Positions 16,622-28,700 of a stretch of 55,065 nucleotides of DNA are shown here, piece by piece (within the stretch, counting starts at the first letter, position 1; every line of letters begins with the position of its first letter). This DNA comes from an uncultured Dokdonella sp. (GTDB lineage: Bacteria; Pseudomonadota; Gammaproteobacteria; Xanthomonadales; Rhodanobacteraceae), in assembly GCA_934526015.1 (NCBI GenBank), contig CAKSZY010000015.1:1-55065 (forward strand), read 5' to 3'. Under the pieces are notes generated by a model. It was not told where the DNA came from. It was given only the letters and a program-made list of their open reading frames with translations, and ran no database searches. The position numbers were made by a program, and so were the translations under genes.

Positions 16622-17809
16622 GTGACGATCGACCTGCCGCCTCCCGACGCCGACGAACGCGCGCACAGCGATCGTCTTGCCGCGCTGCTGCGCGAGGAGA
16701 TCGCGCAGCACGGGCCGATGCCGTTCTCGCGGTTCATGGAGCGCTGCCTGTATGCGCCGGGGCTCGGCTACTACAGCGCCGGGCGCACCAAGTTCGGCGC
16801 CGCCGGCGATTTCGTCACCGCCCCCGAACTCGGCAGCCTGTTCGCCGCCAGCATGGCCGATGCGCTGGCGCCGGCGCTGCGCGCGGCCGGCGACGAGGCC
16901 TGTTTCGTCGAACTCGGCGGCGGCAGCGGGGCGTTCGCCGAAACCGCCCTGCGCGCATGGAGCGCAGGCGGCGCGCTGCCGAAGCGCTACCGCATCCTCG
17001 AGCCGAGCGCGGACCTGCGCGAGCGCCAGCGCGAGCGCCTCGCCGCCGCGTTGCCGGCCGAGGTGTCCGCGCGCGTCGACTGGCTCGACCGCCCGCCCGA
17101 ACACGACTGGCGCGGCGTGCTGTTCGCCAACGAGGTCGTCGACGCCTTGCCGGCGACGCGCTTCGCGCTGCGCGACGGCGAGGTGTTCGAGGAACACGTC
17201 GACGTCCGCGCAGAGGCCTTCGTCCTCGTCGACCGGCCGGCCGACCCGCTCGTCGCCGGCGCGGTGCGCCATCTCGAGCGCGACCTCGGCGCCGCCTTCG
17301 CCGACGGCTATCGCTCCGAACTGCTGCCGCAGTTGCCGTACTGGATGCAGGCGGTGCTCGGTTCGCTGGAGGCCGGTCTTGCCGTGTTCGTCGATTACGG
17401 CTATCCGCGCCGCGACTGCTACCACCCGCAGCGCAGCGACGGCACCCTGGCCTGCCATTACCGCCATCGTGCGCATGCCGATGCGCTGCTGTGGCCCGGC
17501 CTGCAGGACATCACCGCCTCGGTCGATTTCACCGCCCTGGCCGAAGCCGGCAACGCCGCCGGCTTCGGCCTCGCCGGCTACGCGCGCCAGGGCGGTTTCC
17601 TGTTTGCGGCGGGCCTGGATGCGCGCTTCACCGAGGCCTTCGAGGCCGCCGACGAGGCGACCCGCTATCGCCTCGCCCAGGAGGTCAAGCGCCTGACCCT
17701 GCCCGGCGAGATGGGCGATCGGTTCCAGGTCATGCTGTTCGCGCGCGGGCTGCCGCCGTCGGTGCTGCCGCCGGGCCTGGCCGCCGTCGACGAGGGCCGG
17801 CGCCTGTGA
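16622..17809 (+). CDS. MidA/NDUFAF7-family SAM-dependent methyltransferase
   Basis: A 395-residue protein of the DUF185 methyltransferase family, related to mitochondrial NDUFAF7, which methylates an arginine of a complex I subunit; the bacterial target is not established. Marks are LGYYSAGRTKFGAAGDFVTAPE, the SAM loop ELGGGSGAFAE, ANEVVDALPA and FVDYGYPRRDCYHP. The start is GTG at 16622, as no nearby ATG fits and the N-terminus TIDLPPPDADERAHS is plausible. ydcF-like follows 13 bases on, probably in one transcript. Confidence 0.88.
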   Translation: MTIDLPPPDADERAHSDRLAALLREEIAQHGPMPFSRFMERCLYAPGLGYYSAGRTKFGAAGDFVTAPELGSLFAASMADALAPALRAAGDEACFVELGGGSGAFAETALRAWSAGGALPKRYRILEPSADLRERQRERLAAALPAEVSARVDWLDRPPEHDWRGVLFANEVVDALPATRFALRDGEVFEEHVDVRAEAFVLVDRPADPLVAGAVRHLERDLGAAFADGYRSELLPQLPYWMQAVLGSLEAGLAVFVDYGYPRRDCYHPQRSDGTLACHYRHRAHADALLWPGLQDITASVDFTALAEAGNAAGFGLAGYARQGGFLFAAGLDARFTEAFEAADEATRYRLAQEVKRLTLPGEMGDRFQVMLFARGLPPSVLPPGLAAVDEGRRL

Positions 17810-17822
17810 GCGGGGCTGCGCG

Positions 17823-18599
17823 ATGCTGACCTCGCTCGTCTCGCCGTTGCGCTTCGGCGTGCTGTTCGCACTGCTGGCGTGGATCGCCTGGCGCTGGCTG
17901 CCGAAAGGCGCGCGCATCGTCGCCGTCGGCGTCCTCGCGGCTTGCCTCGTGCTGACCACGCCGGCGGTCGCCAACCTGCTGCTCGGCTGGCAGGAAGCGC
18001 GCGAGCCGGCCACCGCCTGTGCCGCGGAAGCCGGGGCGACCCTCGTCGTCCTCGGCGGCGGTGTCAGCCGTGCCGCGCGGGCCGACGACGATTTTTCGGT
18101 GTTGACCGAAGCCAGCCTGCGCCGCCTGTTCGCCGGTGCCGAACTCGCCGGCCGCGATCCGGCCGCAACCCTCGTCCTGGCCGGCGGCGTCAACCGCTAC
18201 GCGCACAGTGAAAGCAGCCTGCTCGGTGCGCTCGCGCGGAGGCTCGGCGTGGAGGCCGGGCAGCTGCGCCTCGAACAGGATTCGCGCACGACCTGGCAGA
18301 ACGCGCGCGCCAGCGCGGCACTGCAACCGGCGATTGCACGGCACATCGTGCTGGTGACCTCGGCCGTGCACATGCCGCGTGCGCGGTACGCCTTCGAGCA
18401 GGCCGGTTTCGCGGTCTGCCCGCATCCGGTCGATTTCCGCCATGCGGCGGCCGGCGGCATCGGCTACTTCCTGCCGTCGACGGCGGGCCTCGCCAAGGCC
18501 GACCTCGTCCTGCACGAACTCGTCGGCGAAGCCGCCTACCGGCTCGGCTGGCTGCGCGACATGGCACGCGACCCGCACGGCGACGCCGGCGAGCGCTGA
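17823..18599 (+). CDS. YdcF/ElyC-type DUF218 membrane protein
   Basis: A 258-residue protein with two N-terminal membrane segments (about 10-28 and 34-54) and a DUF218 domain: VVLGGGVSRAAR, LAGGVNRYAHSESSLL, TWQNARASA and LVTSAVHMPRARYAFEQAGF. Members such as ElyC and SanA act in envelope integrity; the catalytic role is unsettled. It ends four bases before the convergent DUF3016 gene. Its start lies 13 bases after the MidA-like gene. Confidence 0.85.
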   Translation: MLTSLVSPLRFGVLFALLAWIAWRWLPKGARIVAVGVLAACLVLTTPAVANLLLGWQEAREPATACAAEAGATLVVLGGGVSRAARADDDFSVLTEASLRRLFAGAELAGRDPAATLVLAGGVNRYAHSESSLLGALARRLGVEAGQLRLEQDSRTTWQNARASAALQPAIARHIVLVTSAVHMPRARYAFEQAGFAVCPHPVDFRHAAAGGIGYFLPSTAGLAKADLVLHELVGEAAYRLGWLRDMARDPHGDAGER

Positions 18600-18603
18600 G
18601 CGT

Positions 18604-19137
18604 TCAGGAACCGCGGCGTTCGCCGGCCAGTTCGCGCAGCCAGTCGTCGAGCAGTCGCTTCTCGTGACGCAGCGGGTCGCTGCCGTTGGCCAGCGTGCGC
18701 GACAGGAAGGCGGGATCGCGCAGCTTGCGTTCGCCGCTGGCGAGGACCTCGCCGTCGGGGCCGGTCAGGGTGAAGCGCAGGTCGATGCGCGGCGGATAGA
18801 TGTCCTTGACCACGCGCACGTCGTCGAACTGCGGCCCGCGGCCCGGTTCGTAGGCACCGGCGAGCTTGATGTCGGTGATGGTCAGGTCGAGGCGGTCGCC
18901 GGGGGCCAGGGTGCGGTCGGCGGCGCGGACGATGTACGTGCGCAGGTCGGCGAGCAGGGCTTCGCTGCGGTGTCCGCCGCGGCCATGCGCTTCGCGGATT
19001 TCCGACAGGGTGGCGACATCGGGCCAGTCGACGTGGACGCGCGTGGATGCCGGTGTCTGCGCAGCGCCGGCAGCGCCGGTCGCGAGGGCGAATGCGCCGA
19101 GGACGAGGAGACGCGGGAACCGATTCAGGGTGTTCAT
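18604..19137 (-). CDS. DUF3016 family exported protein
   Basis: A 177-residue protein with a signal peptide (MNTLNRFPRLLVLGAFALAT, cleaved near GAAGAA). The mature part has VDWPDVATLSEIREA, APGDRLDLTITDIKLAG and YPPRIDLRFTL, the pattern of DUF3016. These proteins are predicted periplasmic and of unknown role. The ATG at 19137 gives the signal peptide; an upstream in-frame ATG does not. Confidence 0.78.
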   Translation of the reverse strand: MNTLNRFPRLLVLGAFALATGAAGAAQTPASTRVHVDWPDVATLSEIREAHGRGGHRSEALLADLRTYIVRAADRTLAPGDRLDLTITDIKLAGAYEPGRGPQFDDVRVVKDIYPPRIDLRFTLTGPDGEVLASGERKLRDPAFLSRTLANGSDPLRHEKRLLDDWLRELAGERRGS

Positions 19138-19237
19138 GCGGATACTCCGGCAGGGCGCCTGCATGCGGGCCCTTGTGGGTGGGACGCCGATCGGGGCCTC
19201 GCCGTCGCAGCGCGGCCCGGCGTTGCGGCGGCTCCGT

Positions 19238-20584
19238 TCAGGCCAGCACCGGCGCCGGCGCGGCGAAGGCGTCGCGGGTCAGGTTCTCCGGCTCGCCGGC
19301 GGTGCAGACGACGTCGTCCTCGATGCGGATGCCGCCGTGGTGGCGGAACGCCTCGACGCGCGCCCAGTCGATGTCGCGCGAGACCGGTTGGTCCTTCAGC
19401 GTCGCCAGCAGCATGTCGATGAAATAGAGGCCCGGCTCGATCGTCACCACCATGCCGGGTTCGAGCACGCGCGTCAGGCGCAGGTAGGGATGGCCGTCGG
19501 GCTTTTCGATCGTGCCGCCGCGGTCGCTGGCGGCGAAGCCGGCGACGTCGTGCACCTGCAGGCCGATGCCGTGGCCGAGGCCGTGCGGGAAGAACACCGA
19601 CGACACGCCGGTTTCCAGCGCCGCTTCCGGCGACAGGCGGATGAAGCCGTGCTCGCGCAGGATGCCGGCGAGCACGAGATGGGCATGCACGTGCAGGTCG
19701 CGGTAGTCCTGGCCGGCCCGCACCCGCGCGCAGAGTCCCTGCTGGGCCGCGTCGACGGCGTCGATCAGGTCCTGGAAGCCGTCGTCGCGCGCATGGGCGT
19801 GGGTGCGGGTGATGTCGGATGCATGGCCGTGGAACGAGGCGCCGGCGTCGATCAGGAACGACAGCGGACGCGCCGGCGGTGCATGGTCGCGGTGCATGTA
19901 GTGCAGTACCGCGGCGTGTTCGTTGAGGCCGATGATGTTCGTGTACGGCAGTTCTTGCTCGGTCTGGCGGGTCGCGGCGAGGTAGGCGACGTGGATGCCG
20001 AACTCCGACTCGCCGGCGCGGAATGCGGCCTCGGCCGCGCGGTGGCCGCGCACGCCGATGCGGCTGGCCACGCGCATCATCGCCAGTTCGTACGGCGTCT
20101 TGCAGGCGCGGTGGTAGTGCAGGTAGTCGATGACGGCCTGCGGATTGTCGGGCGCGAAATCACCGACCGCGGCATTCGCCTCGCCGATGATCGCGCAACG
20201 CGCCGCGTCCTTCGGCAGGTGCGCGCGCGCCTCGTCGGCGTTGCGGATCACGACGATGTCGAAGTGTTCGACCCAGTAGCCGGCCGGCGCGTCGGGGACG
20301 ACATGCCAGTAGTCGTGCGGCTGCAGGTAGACGAGCTTCGGCCGCCGGCCCGGCGTGTACACCAGCCACGATCCCGGCGCCTTGGTCACCGGCAGCCAGT
20401 GCTTGAAATGCGGATTGACGGCGTAGGGATAGTCGCGGTCGTCGAGGAACTGGTAGTGCAACTGGCCGCTGGCGACGACGAGATGGTCGTAGCCGCCGCG
20501 CTCGAGCGCGGCGTCGCTGCGCCGCTTCAGGGTGGTGACATGGTCGGCGTAGAGCGGATGCAGGTCGGGATGCTGGGTGTCCAT
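19238..20584 (-). CDS. pepQ: Xaa-Pro dipeptidase (PepQ type)
   Basis: A 448-residue M24 metallopeptidase that cleaves X-Pro dipeptides in the cytoplasm. Metal ligands are in the expected order: DAGASFHGHASDITRTH, HGLGHGIGLQVHD, IEPGLYFI and GGIRIEDDVV. Length matches PepQ (443 in E. coli). CGAGGAATCCCG precedes the ATG at 20584. It is a single gene between two exported proteins. Confidence 0.93.
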   Translation of the reverse strand: MDTQHPDLHPLYADHVTTLKRRSDAALERGGYDHLVVASGQLHYQFLDDRDYPYAVNPHFKHWLPVTKAPGSWLVYTPGRRPKLVYLQPHDYWHVVPDAPAGYWVEHFDIVVIRNADEARAHLPKDAARCAIIGEANAAVGDFAPDNPQAVIDYLHYHRACKTPYELAMMRVASRIGVRGHRAAEAAFRAGESEFGIHVAYLAATRQTEQELPYTNIIGLNEHAAVLHYMHRDHAPPARPLSFLIDAGASFHGHASDITRTHAHARDDGFQDLIDAVDAAQQGLCARVRAGQDYRDLHVHAHLVLAGILREHGFIRLSPEAALETGVSSVFFPHGLGHGIGLQVHDVAGFAASDRGGTIEKPDGHPYLRLTRVLEPGMVVTIEPGLYFIDMLLATLKDQPVSRDIDWARVEAFRHHGGIRIEDDVVCTAGEPENLTRDAFAAPAPVLA

Positions 20585-20646
20585 CGGGATTCCTCGCGGC
20601 AGGCCCGTATTGTGCCGCGTCGACACCGGGACGGCGATCCGCGGCC

Positions 20647-22134
20647 TCAGTCGTCGAAGCCGTCGGCGAAGATCGAGTCGTCGAAGACGCCGGTCCACGG
20701 CAGGTCCTGCGCGTGGATGTCGAAGGTCGAGGAGTCGTTGCCGATGCCGTCGGACCAGGCGAAGGCGGCATAGCCCGGCGTGCTGTTGGCGCCGGCGAGG
20801 CGCGAGGTCGATGTCGGCGAGGTCTTCAGCAGCACCGGCGCGGGCCAGGCGAAGGCGCCGCTGGAGTCGAGACGGATCGTCGAGATGCGCTGGTTCGACA
20901 CCGCGGTGTTGCCGGTCACCCAGCCGGCGATGAAGCCGTCCGGCACCGGCAGCGCAACGAGCTGCGAGAGCGCGTGGGTGCCGTCCGTCGATTGCGTCAT
21001 CGGCACGATCACGCTGCCTTCTTCACCGTAGCCGCGCGCGCCGTTCGAATCGATGCGCTGCGCATAGAGGCCGTCGTAGGCCTGCTGGTTGATCGTCTGG
21101 CCGTCGACCCAGACGATGTGGGTGTCGCCGCTGGCCGGATCGAAACCCGTGGCCGGCGAGTAGTGGCCGCGCGTGGTGTCGGTCGAGGCGAGCACGCCGT
21201 CGTTGCCGAACAGGCGCGTGCCGGCCGCGTCGAGCCGTTGCACGCGCACGTTCCAGGACACGCCGCTGGCATCGTAGTAGCCGAACACGACGCCGCCGGC
21301 GCCGTCGGCGATCATCTTCGGAAAATAGCCGGCCTGCAGGTTGCCGACATCGGACACGCGCACGCCGTCGCTGCCCCACAGGGCCGCGCCGTCGTTCGCG
21401 GCGAGTTTCTGCGCACGCAGGATGCGCGTCGAACCCTGCTGGTTGCTCCAGGCGACGATCGCGTCGCCGTTCGTCGACGGCTTCACGTCGGCGATGAACT
21501 TGAGGCCGGCCGCCGGTCCCGGCAGGCTCACGCCGCTCGCGCCCCAGCGTGGCGCGCCGGCGGGATCGAGCTTCTGCGCGCGCCCGGCGCCGGTGTTGCT
21601 CATCCAGAGGACGACGGCATCGCCGTCGCTCATCGCGGCGATGTAGGAGACCACGGCGCCCTCGCCGGGCGTCGATACCGGAATGCCGACACCCGGCCAC
21701 ACCGCCGAGCCATCCGCCGCGATCCGTGCGGCATGGATGCGTTCGTCGTCGGCGCCCTGCACGCAGCACTGGAACGAAAGCAGTGCGTTGCCCGCGGTGT
21801 CGACGGCGAAGCCGTAGTCGGTGGTCGAGCTGTAGTCGCGCGCGGCAACGACGATGCCGTTGTGCGCCCATTGTTCGACCCCGTTCGCATCGAGGCGCTG
21901 CAGGCGCAGGTCGTAGCCGCCATCGGTGTTGTCGAACCAGCTGACATAGAAGCCGCCGTCGGCACGCGGCAGGATTTTCACCTGCACCTCCTCGCCGGCA
22001 CGGTCGGCGATGACGAGGTTGTTCGCCGGATCGTGCGACCAACCGGAACTGCCACGCGTGTCGCTCGCGACGGCGCCGGTCGAAGCTGTGGCGCCCAGCA
22101 GGGCGAACCCGACACGCGACCAGGAACAATGCAT
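20647..22134 (-). CDS. secreted propeller-like protein with DGFD tail
   Basis: A 495-residue exported protein with a signal peptide (MHCSWSRVGFALLGATAS) and a body of repeated units such as RLQRLDANGVEQW, RAQKLDPAGAPRWG and RVQRLDAAGTRLFG, spaced about 50-60 residues. These resemble delta-60/propeller repeats. It ends DDSIFADGFDD, the short tail shared with other exported proteins here. No catalytic motif is evident. The ATG at 22134 is the first that gives a signal peptide. Function is unknown. Confidence 0.75.
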   Translation of the reverse strand: MHCSWSRVGFALLGATASTGAVASDTRGSSGWSHDPANNLVIADRAGEEVQVKILPRADGGFYVSWFDNTDGGYDLRLQRLDANGVEQWAHNGIVVAARDYSSTTDYGFAVDTAGNALLSFQCCVQGADDERIHAARIAADGSAVWPGVGIPVSTPGEGAVVSYIAAMSDGDAVVLWMSNTGAGRAQKLDPAGAPRWGASGVSLPGPAAGLKFIADVKPSTNGDAIVAWSNQQGSTRILRAQKLAANDGAALWGSDGVRVSDVGNLQAGYFPKMIADGAGGVVFGYYDASGVSWNVRVQRLDAAGTRLFGNDGVLASTDTTRGHYSPATGFDPASGDTHIVWVDGQTINQQAYDGLYAQRIDSNGARGYGEEGSVIVPMTQSTDGTHALSQLVALPVPDGFIAGWVTGNTAVSNQRISTIRLDSSGAFAWPAPVLLKTSPTSTSRLAGANSTPGYAAFAWSDGIGNDSSTFDIHAQDLPWTGVFDDSIFADGFDD

Positions 22135-22241
22135 GGCGACGGATCCTCCGGGCAGAAGCCGGCACCTTACCCCGATCGAGCGCACCTGTCCCGCCCGCGG
22201 CGTGCCCTGCGCATCGCCCGCCGGACCGTGAACGGCCGTGC

Positions 22242-23651
22242 TCAGTCCGCCGCCGGGACCCGGTTGAGGGCGTACTCGGCCATGCGGCTTGCCGCCGGCG
22301 GGTCGAGGTTGGCCAGGGCGGCGATCACGGTGCGGCTGGCCGGCACGACGGTCAGTTCGCCGTTCATGCCTGGCGCGCCGCCGCCGTGACCGAAGCGGCG
22401 GAACGAGTCGTTGCCGGCAACACCGAAGCCGAAGCCGTAGCCGCCATCCGGTGCCTGTGTCGTGGTGGCCTGCCCGAGCAGCCGTTTCGACAGCAGGGTG
22501 CCGTCCATCAGCGCATCGGCGAAGCGCGCGAGGTCGGCGCTGGTCGACAGGCCGCCGCCGGCGGCGGTGCCGCGCCAGGGCAGGGTGTCGACGTTGGAAA
22601 CCCACTGGTCTCCTTCACGCAGGTAGCCCTTCGCACGACGCGGCAGGTCATCGGTTTCCGGCGGCGAGGCGGTGTCGCGCATGCCGGCCGGGGTGAACAC
22701 CTTCGCCTGCACATGCTCGTAGTACGAGGCACCGGAAAGTTTCTCGATGATCGCGCCGAGCAGGACGAAGCCGTAGTTCGAATAGCGCTGCTGCGAGCCC
22801 GGCTCGAAGTCGAGTCCGCGCTTCCCGTACAGGCGCAGGTAGTCGGCATGCGTCTTCAGTTCGAGCCGCTTTCGCTCGAACTCGGGTCCGAAGATGTCGC
22901 CGGTGCCGCCGCTGTGCGTGAGCAGATGGCGGATGCGCACCTTGGCGGCGACGTCGCGGTTCGGGTAGTCGACGAGGATCTCGCCGACGGGCGTGTCGAG
23001 GCCGAGCTTGCCGGCATCGACGAACTGCAGGATCGCCACCGCGGTGAACATTTTGTTCATCGAGCCGAGGCGGAACTGCGTGTCGGCGGTGACCGGCGTG
23101 CGTGCCTCGCGGTCGGCGAGGCCGGCACTGCGCTCGTACAGGGTCTTGCCGTCCTGCATGACCAGCACGCGGCCGCTGAACGTGTCGGCGGCGACGGCGG
23201 CGTCGATGCGCTGGTCGAGCGCTCTGGCGAGGCCCCTGGCATCGAGCCGCGTGATGGCGAGGTCGGCCGGACGCTCGATGAGTTCGACGCCGAGTTTCAG
23301 CGATTCCGGCTTGCCGGGTTCGATCGTCGCTTCGAGGCGGGCGAGGCCGTCGCCTCCGCGCTCGCTGATCAGCAGGCGGATCGTCGTCGGCCTGCTGTGC
23401 TCGACGCGCACGATGTCGAATCCGCCGGTGTTCGCACGCAGTTCAAGCAGGCCCTCGACCGGCGCCTTGCGCCGGTAGCGTTCCTTGAATGCCTCGAGGC
23501 GCGTGCGATCGCCGGAGTTCACCGCGTCGATCCACTCTCCGGCGACGGCAGCGGCCGGGGTGTCGGGCAGGGGCGGCGCCGCGGCAAGGGCGGGGCCGGC
23601 GAGGGCGACGCCGACGAAAATCGGCAGGACGATGAGGAGCGCGCGCAACAT
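22242..23651 (-). CDS. exported serine hydrolase, beta-lactamase/class C family
   Basis: A 469-residue protein with a signal peptide (MLRALLIVLPIFVGVALAGP). A ~130-residue N-terminal region (GEWIDAVNSGDRTRLEAFKE) precedes a beta-lactamase-related domain: SxxK in RLGSMNKMFTAV, Tyr motif YSNYGFVLLG, and HGGGAPGMNG. Such proteins are periplasmic esterases, peptidases or DD-peptidase relatives; the substrate cannot be told. The ATG at 23651 gives the signal peptide. It is divergent from the thiC riboswitch. Confidence 0.85.
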   Translation of the reverse strand: MLRALLIVLPIFVGVALAGPALAAAPPLPDTPAAAVAGEWIDAVNSGDRTRLEAFKERYRRKAPVEGLLELRANTGGFDIVRVEHSRPTTIRLLISERGGDGLARLEATIEPGKPESLKLGVELIERPADLAITRLDARGLARALDQRIDAAVAADTFSGRVLVMQDGKTLYERSAGLADREARTPVTADTQFRLGSMNKMFTAVAILQFVDAGKLGLDTPVGEILVDYPNRDVAAKVRIRHLLTHSGGTGDIFGPEFERKRLELKTHADYLRLYGKRGLDFEPGSQQRYSNYGFVLLGAIIEKLSGASYYEHVQAKVFTPAGMRDTASPPETDDLPRRAKGYLREGDQWVSNVDTLPWRGTAAGGGLSTSADLARFADALMDGTLLSKRLLGQATTTQAPDGGYGFGFGVAGNDSFRRFGHGGGAPGMNGELTVVPASRTVIAALANLDPPAASRMAEYALNRVPAAD

Positions 23652-23740
23652 GGGATTTCCCGAGGCAAGGGTGGTCGCCGCAGGGGATGCGCCGGCGCCG
23701 CGTTTGGTTGCAGCCGGCGAACGTGGTTGAATGCGCCCAC

Positions 23741-25763
<2,023 letters not shown>

Positions 25764-25766
25764 GGT

Positions 25767-28700
25767 CTACGGTTGCGCTCGATCCGCCGCGGTCGCTTGC
25801 GCCCGGCGCAATGGCCAGCCGCCTTCCGCGCGGACTGCCGCGTCCACGTGCTGTTGGATGGCGAGCGTTCTTGCCAGCGCGGCAATGACGGATTGGTAAT
25901 GCTCCAGATCGTCGTAACTCAGGGCGCGGCCCCTGCGGTCCTTTAGCCACTTCTCGGCCACGCGGTAGCCGCCGATGTGTGTCTCCCAGACGGCTGGCGG
26001 CACGTTGCCGAAGTACTGCTGGGCATTGATGTAGACGCGCCCGCCGCTCTCATTCCCTCCCCCGCTTGCGGGGGAGGGGTGGGGTGGGGGTTCCGCCCAG
26101 CGCACCTTGTCCACCACGTTGCTGCCGGCCACTTCGAAGGTGGTGATGCGCGGCAGGGTAGTGTCCATCACGTGCAGCGTGATCAGCTCGCGGCCGGCCG
26201 CGACCAGCGCATCGAACAATCCTCGGTTCGGCGGCAGCGGCACGCGCGGGAAATCGCGCTTGAGGAAATCGGCATAGCGCGCACGGTACGAAGGCGCATA
26301 CAGCACCGCATAGATCCAGGCCAGCGTGTCCTCGGGGGTGGGCGTTTCGTCGACGGCCTGCGCCAGCGCGGCGACGAATTCCTGCGACAGGTTGGCGCGC
26401 TTCTCGCGCGGCGCTGTGTCGAGCAGATCGGTGGAGGCGTCGTCGGTCGGAGACAGCCATAGGGGGCTTGCAGCCATGACACCACGACTGCTGAACTGAA
26501 AGCGGTTATCTGCGACGCAATTGATAGCCAGCAAATGCGAGTAGCTTTGATCCGCCGAAACTTGGCGCATCATCGCAATTCCAACATTGCCCAAACCAAG
26601 AAAATGATCGAATGCTCGCTCGCGCCGATGGACCGCGACATTCCGGTCATACACCGTCCAGCGCACATCGAAGGGGCGGTACAGGATCGGCACGATCTTG
26701 TCTCGCCAGGCTCCATCCGCGAGTTCCTTCTTGGCGCGCGCGTATTGCCACTGGTCTTGCGAACACAACTTGAACAGGCCCCGCGCCTCGGCCTCGCTTG
26801 AGGTGGCCAGCAGTCGCTCGACCTTTTCCGCCGCTTCCTCGGCCGTCCACGAAATGGCGAATTCGTCGTGCGTGGTGACAATGCCGGGGGCCGGGTCGCC
26901 GTTGGGCGCGAAGATGTCGCGCAAGGACCAGCCGCCTTCGTACTCGGCCAGCCGCTCCGCATCCTGCGGCACGAACAGCCATGCGGGCGCGGCCGGCTGG
27001 ACTTCGCACCATGCGGTGGATTGGATGTCGCCGGCATCGAGCGCGGCGTACTTGTCCTTGCGCAGGCCGTACAGGTCGGCATGGAACACGCGGGCATGGC
27101 GACCCCCGCCCTGGCACTCCCCCGCTGGCGGGGAAGAGGGTCCGGGTGAGGGGACGTGGCGCACGAACAGGCCGATGGCCACGCCTTGCTGGATGTCGAA
27201 CACGTTCTCGTCTTTGCCGCCGTCGGGCGCCTTTTCCTTCTTCTTGCTGTTGCCGTGCAGGTCCAGCAGATAGATTTCATCGAAGCTGCGCAGCAGGCTG
27301 CGCCTCATGTCCATGAAGGTCGGATTGTCCAGATAGCCGTGGTTGGTGACGAAGCCGAGCACGCCGTGACCGGTCTGCTCGATGCGCCACTGCGCGAAAC
27401 GGATGAACTTCACGTAGTCGTCCGACAACCATTTGGCTTGCGCCGGCTTCTTGAGCTCCGCGCTTTGCTTGTACTCGGCCATCAGCTCTTCGATCCAGTC
27501 GCCCTTGTTGACCGAATGCCCCGAATACGGCGGATTGCCCAGCACCACCATCACCGGCGCATCGCGCTTGACGCTGGCGGCGGCACGCGATTCCTCGGCC
27601 AGCCACTGGGTGAACAGCGGCAGGCCAGCCATTTCGTGCGCTTCTTCCAGCGTGTTGGTCAGGAACACGCCCAGGCGCTCGTCGCTGGCGAAGTCGTAGC
27701 CGCTCTGCTCCAGTTCCAGCCCGAGCTTCATGTGCGCCACGGCGTAGGGCGCCATCAGCAGTTCGAAGCCGATCAGGCGCGGCAGCAGGTGTTCGGCCAC
27801 GTAGCCGGGCCAAGCGCCGGCGTTGCCGGTGAAGCGTTCGCGGATTTTCCGGATCACCGCATACAGGAAGGTGCCGGTGCCGGTGGCCGGGTCGAGAATC
27901 TGCAGGCGGTGGGTTTCGAAGGTTTCCTCGCCTTTTCCCTGCGCTCTGCGGCGCTTGAGCTTGATCTTCTTTGCATGGGCCAGCCCGTCCTTCATGCCGA
28001 AGTCGCGGCGCAGGATGGCATCGATGCTGCGCACCATGTAGCCGACCACCGGCTCGGGCGTGTAATAGACGCCGCGGGCCTCGCGCATCTTCGGGTCGTA
28101 GGCGGCCAGGAACGTCTCGTAGAAATGCACCACCGGGTCTTCCTGCCGGGTGCGCTTGCCGAAGTCGTCGAGGATGGCGGCCATGTCGGCGCGGGCCAGC
28201 AGTTCGGCCAGCTGATCCACGGCCCAGGCGATGCGCTCGTCCAGGTCCGGGCCGGCGATGGTGTGGAACAGCTTGCGCAGGAAGGGATTGGTCCTGGGCA
28301 GCGCGCTGGCGGCCTTCTGCCGGGTGAAGCCTCGCGCGGGCGCGTTGCAGCGCGCGGCGAACAGGCCGTAACACAGGGTCTGCGCGTACATGTCGGCGAA
28401 CTGTTCGGGCGTGAGCGATTCGATCAGCACCTTGCGGAACGCCTCGAACTGGCCGTGCAATTCGCCCATGTCGCCTTCGGCCTTGAACGTCTGGGCAATC
28501 AGGCTGCAGATCAGTTGCGCGAGCCGGGCCATGCGCGTGGCCAGATCCTGCGGCGTGCCCTTCAACGGCAAGTCGGCAGCGATGAACTGCCCCAACAGTT
28601 GCGCCACTTCGGAGGCGGCATCGGCATTCCAGCGGATGCGGCCATTCCGGTCGGGGCGCGGCAGGCTGGCGGTGAGGCGCAGTTCGCCATCCAGATACCA

